The notes beneath the pieces are model-generated. The model made no database searches, had not been told where the DNA came from, and saw nothing but the letters and a program-made list of their open reading frames with translations. Positions 5,535 through 7,154 of a stretch of 7,154 nucleotides of DNA are shown piece after piece. The translations under genes were made by a program, and so were the position numbers. This DNA comes from Clostridiales bacterium UBA8153 (lineage in GTDB: Bacteria > Bacillota > Sulfobacillia > UBA8153): the NCBI GenBank assembly GCA_003449495.1, contig DMHJ01000087.1, forward strand, positions 1 through 7,154, in the 5' to 3' direction. The first letter of the stretch is position 1. Each line of letters starts with the position of its first letter.

Positions 5535-6323
5535 ATGGAGACGAGGACAGGCAAAGTGGCGCTTTTTGTGGACATCGAAAACCTGGCCAAAGGCATGCGG
5601 GGCCTGGGGTGCCAGGTGGTTCCGGAGGATCTGGTCACCAGCGCGGCCAGGTTTGGCCAAGTGGTCCACGCCAAATGTTTCGGCGATTTCCGAGAGCCAA
5701 TTATTGCAGAACTGAAAGAGGAATTACGCGCGGCTACGCTGGACGTGGTGGATATACCCTCGCAGAAGCGGGAAGATGGCTGGAAGCAGTTTACTGATTT
5801 TGCCATGCTCGACGATATCTATCAAGTGCTGTTCGACTACCCGGACATTGACACCTTTGTGGTGGCGGCGGGAGACGGGCACTTCGCCGGTGTAGCGGCC
5901 AGGCTCCGGATCCGCCACGGTAAAAAGGTCATCGTCATGGGCGTAGAGGGCGGCATCAACTACCAGCTGCGGGCCGTGGCCAGTCAAGTGGAGGAGCTCA
6001 GCACAGCGCAGGTAGTGGTCGAACCGGAGGACCTCACCCGATTACTGAGTTTCATGGCCGTAGGTGAAGACCAGGGCAAGGTCATTACTTTCTCTTCCAC
6101 CCTGAAGCACTACCGGGCCCTCCCCCGGAGCATGACCAGACAGGCACTGCAGCAGCTTCTAGACGAAGGGCGCCTGCTACGCGACAGCGTGGATATTGAA
6201 GGCACCACCATTAGAACGCTGAAGATTACCAGGGACCACCCGGAGAACACCTTCCTTAGCGACCCCGAGTTCCTCCAGCGGATGGCCGGTAGGCGAAGGG
6301 CAGTACAGCCCATGCAGACTTGA
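5535..6323 (+). CDS. NYN-domain (PIN-like, LabA/DUF88) protein with C-terminal winged-helix-like region
   Basis: A 262-residue cytoplasmic protein of the NYN family, PIN-like folds that in known members cleave RNA with a cluster of acidic residues and Mg2+. The conserved sites are visible: ALFVDIEN at residues 9-16 (Asp13, Asn16), KQFTDFAMLDDIY at 84-96 (Asp88, Asp93), and VVAAGDGHFAGVAARLRIRHG with Asp114 followed by KKVIVMGVEGG. The nuclease core therefore looks complete. Residues about 168-245 (DLTRLLSFMAV through TRQALQQLLDEGRLL and TTIRTLKIT) look like a winged-helix or OST-HTH-type nucleic-acid-binding module; this part is inferred from the helix-helix-strand pattern. GGAG at 5521-5524 lies 10 bases before the start. 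It is transcribed alone, between its own promoter and a strong terminator. The RNA target is unknown. Confidence 0.87.
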   Translation: METRTGKVALFVDIENLAKGMRGLGCQVVPEDLVTSAARFGQVVHAKCFGDFREPIIAELKEELRAATLDVVDIPSQKREDGWKQFTDFAMLDDIYQVLFDYPDIDTFVVAAGDGHFAGVAARLRIRHGKKVIVMGVEGGINYQLRAVASQVEELSTAQVVVEPEDLTRLLSFMAVGEDQGKVITFSSTLKHYRALPRSMTRQALQQLLDEGRLLRDSVDIEGTTIRTLKITRDHPENTFLSDPEFLQRMAGRRRAVQPMQT

Positions 6324-6343
6324 AGGGTAGCCTAGTTGGCAAC

Positions 6344-6368
6344 AAGGGGCGGGCACATCCCGCCCCTT
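6344..6368 (+). terminator. Intrinsic terminator of the NYN gene
   Basis: A perfect 10-bp stem (AAGGGGCGGG with CCCGCCCCTT) around the loop CACAT begins 21 bases after the stop codon and is followed by CATCTTCCC. The stem is strong and the tail only moderately T-rich. It is the best terminator in the window. Confidence 0.8.
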
Positions 6369-6568
6369 CATCTTCCCCTCACCAGGCCGAGGGCCCGGTA
6401 GCGAGCATCGGCCCGGATTGCGGGCCCAGTCTAGCTCACTCGGCAGTTCTTCGTGCCAGCAGCAACTGGCCGGCTGGGTGCCAGGGACGAGGGGCCGTTG
6501 CTCGAAACGGCAGCCATCACGATGCCATCGCCGATTCCTGCTTCATTGCGGATTGCGCTGGGCGTCTT
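6369..6568. other. Gene-free stretch beside the TnpB relic
   Basis: No coding signal. GGGCCC occurs twice within about 40 bases (near 6390 and 6422) and can form a hairpin. Because this lies just past the 3' end of the TnpB relic on the minus strand, it may be the element's right end, where tnpB guide RNAs normally lie; that is inference from position. Confidence 0.3.
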
Positions 6569-6850
6569 TCACCCGCTCCACAGCCGTTTGAAGGTGTCCG
6601 GGCAACTCCCGGCCACTAAGCTGTTGGTCGCTACGTTAAGGTCTGCGTTTGCCTCATGCCGGCAGGACCAATACCGACTGCGCCGGCCGATTACCTGCAG
6701 CGGCGTGCCCACAGGCGGCGCACCCCCGGCTACCGTAAGCGGGTCGCTGGCCACGACCTTATAGCCATACACCCACGCCTGAGAAGAGAGCAGGCGGCGA
6801 AACTCACCCAACCCGGCGTCAAGGAACGCCTGGTTGGGTGATGTCTTAGA
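6569..6850 (-). pseudogene. tnpB: C-terminal relic of a TnpB (IS605/IS607-type) RNA-guided nuclease
   Basis: The minus-strand frame ending in TGA at 6571-6569 encodes about 90 residues that match the end of TnpB. AFLDAGLGEFRRLL parallels the family's AIxDAGWGEFxxxL; SSQAWVYGYKVVASDP parallels YKAxxYGxKVVxVDP; and SCRHEANADLNVATN parallels CGHEANADLNAARN, with the RuvC Asp retained. TnpB proteins are about 370-420 residues, so only the last quarter remains. The zinc ribbon is destroyed: the first CxxC is absent (LTVAGGAPPVG replaces it), and only one Cys of the second pair is left. Similarity stops near 6850, where sequence resembling an insertion-sequence end begins, and the frame hits TAG at 6880-6878. 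A TTG at 6811 opens the frame but is not a real start. It cannot be active. Confidence 0.66.
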
Positions 6851-6867
6851 CTGTCTGTATAAGTGAG
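6849..6867 (+). mobile_element. Possible left terminal repeat of an IS256-like element
   Basis: GACTGTCTGTATAAGTGAG starts where similarity to TnpB ends and lies 72 bases before the IS256-like transposase start, the usual distance for a terminal inverted repeat. The matching right end is outside the window, so neither the repeat nor a target duplication can be confirmed. Confidence 0.35.
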
Positions 6868-6938
6868 CCGGTCTGGGCTACCCTGGTGTTGATTGACCGA
6901 GACGCCAGCCCTTGAAGGACAGAACGGAGCTCACACCC

Positions 6939-7154
6939 ATGAACAGGATGCCACCGAACGAGCCCCTTGCCCGGCTGGCTGAAGAACTGCGTAAGGGAGG
7001 CGAGGTTGAGAGATTGGAGCAGTGCACTGGTGCGGCTGGGTGCCCGCAAGCTGGTCCAGGAGCGGCGGGAGGCAGAGGCGGAGGAAGCTCTTGGCCGGGG
7101 TGGGCACGCGCCCCGGGGCCCGGGCCGGCGGGGCCGGCGGAACGGTGACCGGAC
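6939..7154 (+). pseudogene. N-terminus of an IS256/mutator-like transposase, frameshifted, runs off right edge
   Basis: ATG at 6939 follows GGAG at 6926-6929 with 9-base spacing. The first frame reads LARLAEELRKGGEVERLEQ (about residues 8-28), then loses sense. The frame one base further on, from about 7024, continues ALVRLGARKLVQERREAEAE and then EALGRGGHAPRGPGRRGRRN. Joined, they resemble the opening of IS256-family transposases: a helical segment ending in LVQExxEAExxExLGR, then a basic RGYRNGYR-like stretch. This implies one inserted base (or two deleted) between about 7000 and 7024, so the copy is probably inactive. The DDE catalytic core is beyond the window. Family assignment is from pattern memory and moderate. 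Confidence 0.5.

Overview
The window looks like a piece of chromosome from a GC-rich, probably thermophilic or clostridia-like Firmicute. Reasons: strong AGGAGG-type ribosome binding sites, frequent GTG and TTG starts, an AbrB-type regulator, a sigma-A promoter with a perfect TATAAT, and decayed TnpB and IS256-like transposases. This lineage call is inference; no ribosomal RNA or other phylogenetic marker is present.

Layout. Bases 1-555 (minus) are the N-terminal 185 codons of an M24-family Xaa-Pro aminopeptidase that runs off the left edge. Bases 758-1003 (minus) encode a small AbrB/SpoVT-domain protein followed by a clear hairpin terminator. About 550 bases (1004-1553) have no recognisable gene; the last 140 hold a possible sigma-H-like promoter and a structured leader. 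The largest gene (1554-3683, plus) is a P1B-type heavy-metal ATPase with a His/Asp-rich N-terminus in place of an HMA domain and an unusual HN motif in its last membrane helix. It is followed on the same strand by a cupin-fold protein (3747-4208) and a PIG-L/LmbE-fold protein (4338-5081). The cupin lacks the canonical metal-binding histidines, and the PIG-L protein has lost every recognisable zinc ligand and the catalytic Asp. A 450-base gap then holds a long inverted repeat, a weak terminator-like hairpin and a well-formed sigma-A promoter. That promoter drives a NYN-domain (PIN-like nuclease) protein at 5535-6323, which is closed by a strong terminator. The right end (about 6370-7154) is mobile-element debris: the C-terminal relic of a TnpB on the minus strand, apparently cut by an IS256-like element whose transposase start is frameshifted and leaves the window.

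How the genes may work together. The ATPase should export or load a transition metal at the membrane. The cupin and PIG-L proteins lie directly downstream and could be co-transcribed with it. Both have kept their reading frames while losing the usual metal-site residues, which suggests binding or scaffold proteins rather than standard enzymes. A functional link to the ATPase is inference from position only. The peptidase, the AbrB-like protein and the NYN protein each appear to be separate transcription units.
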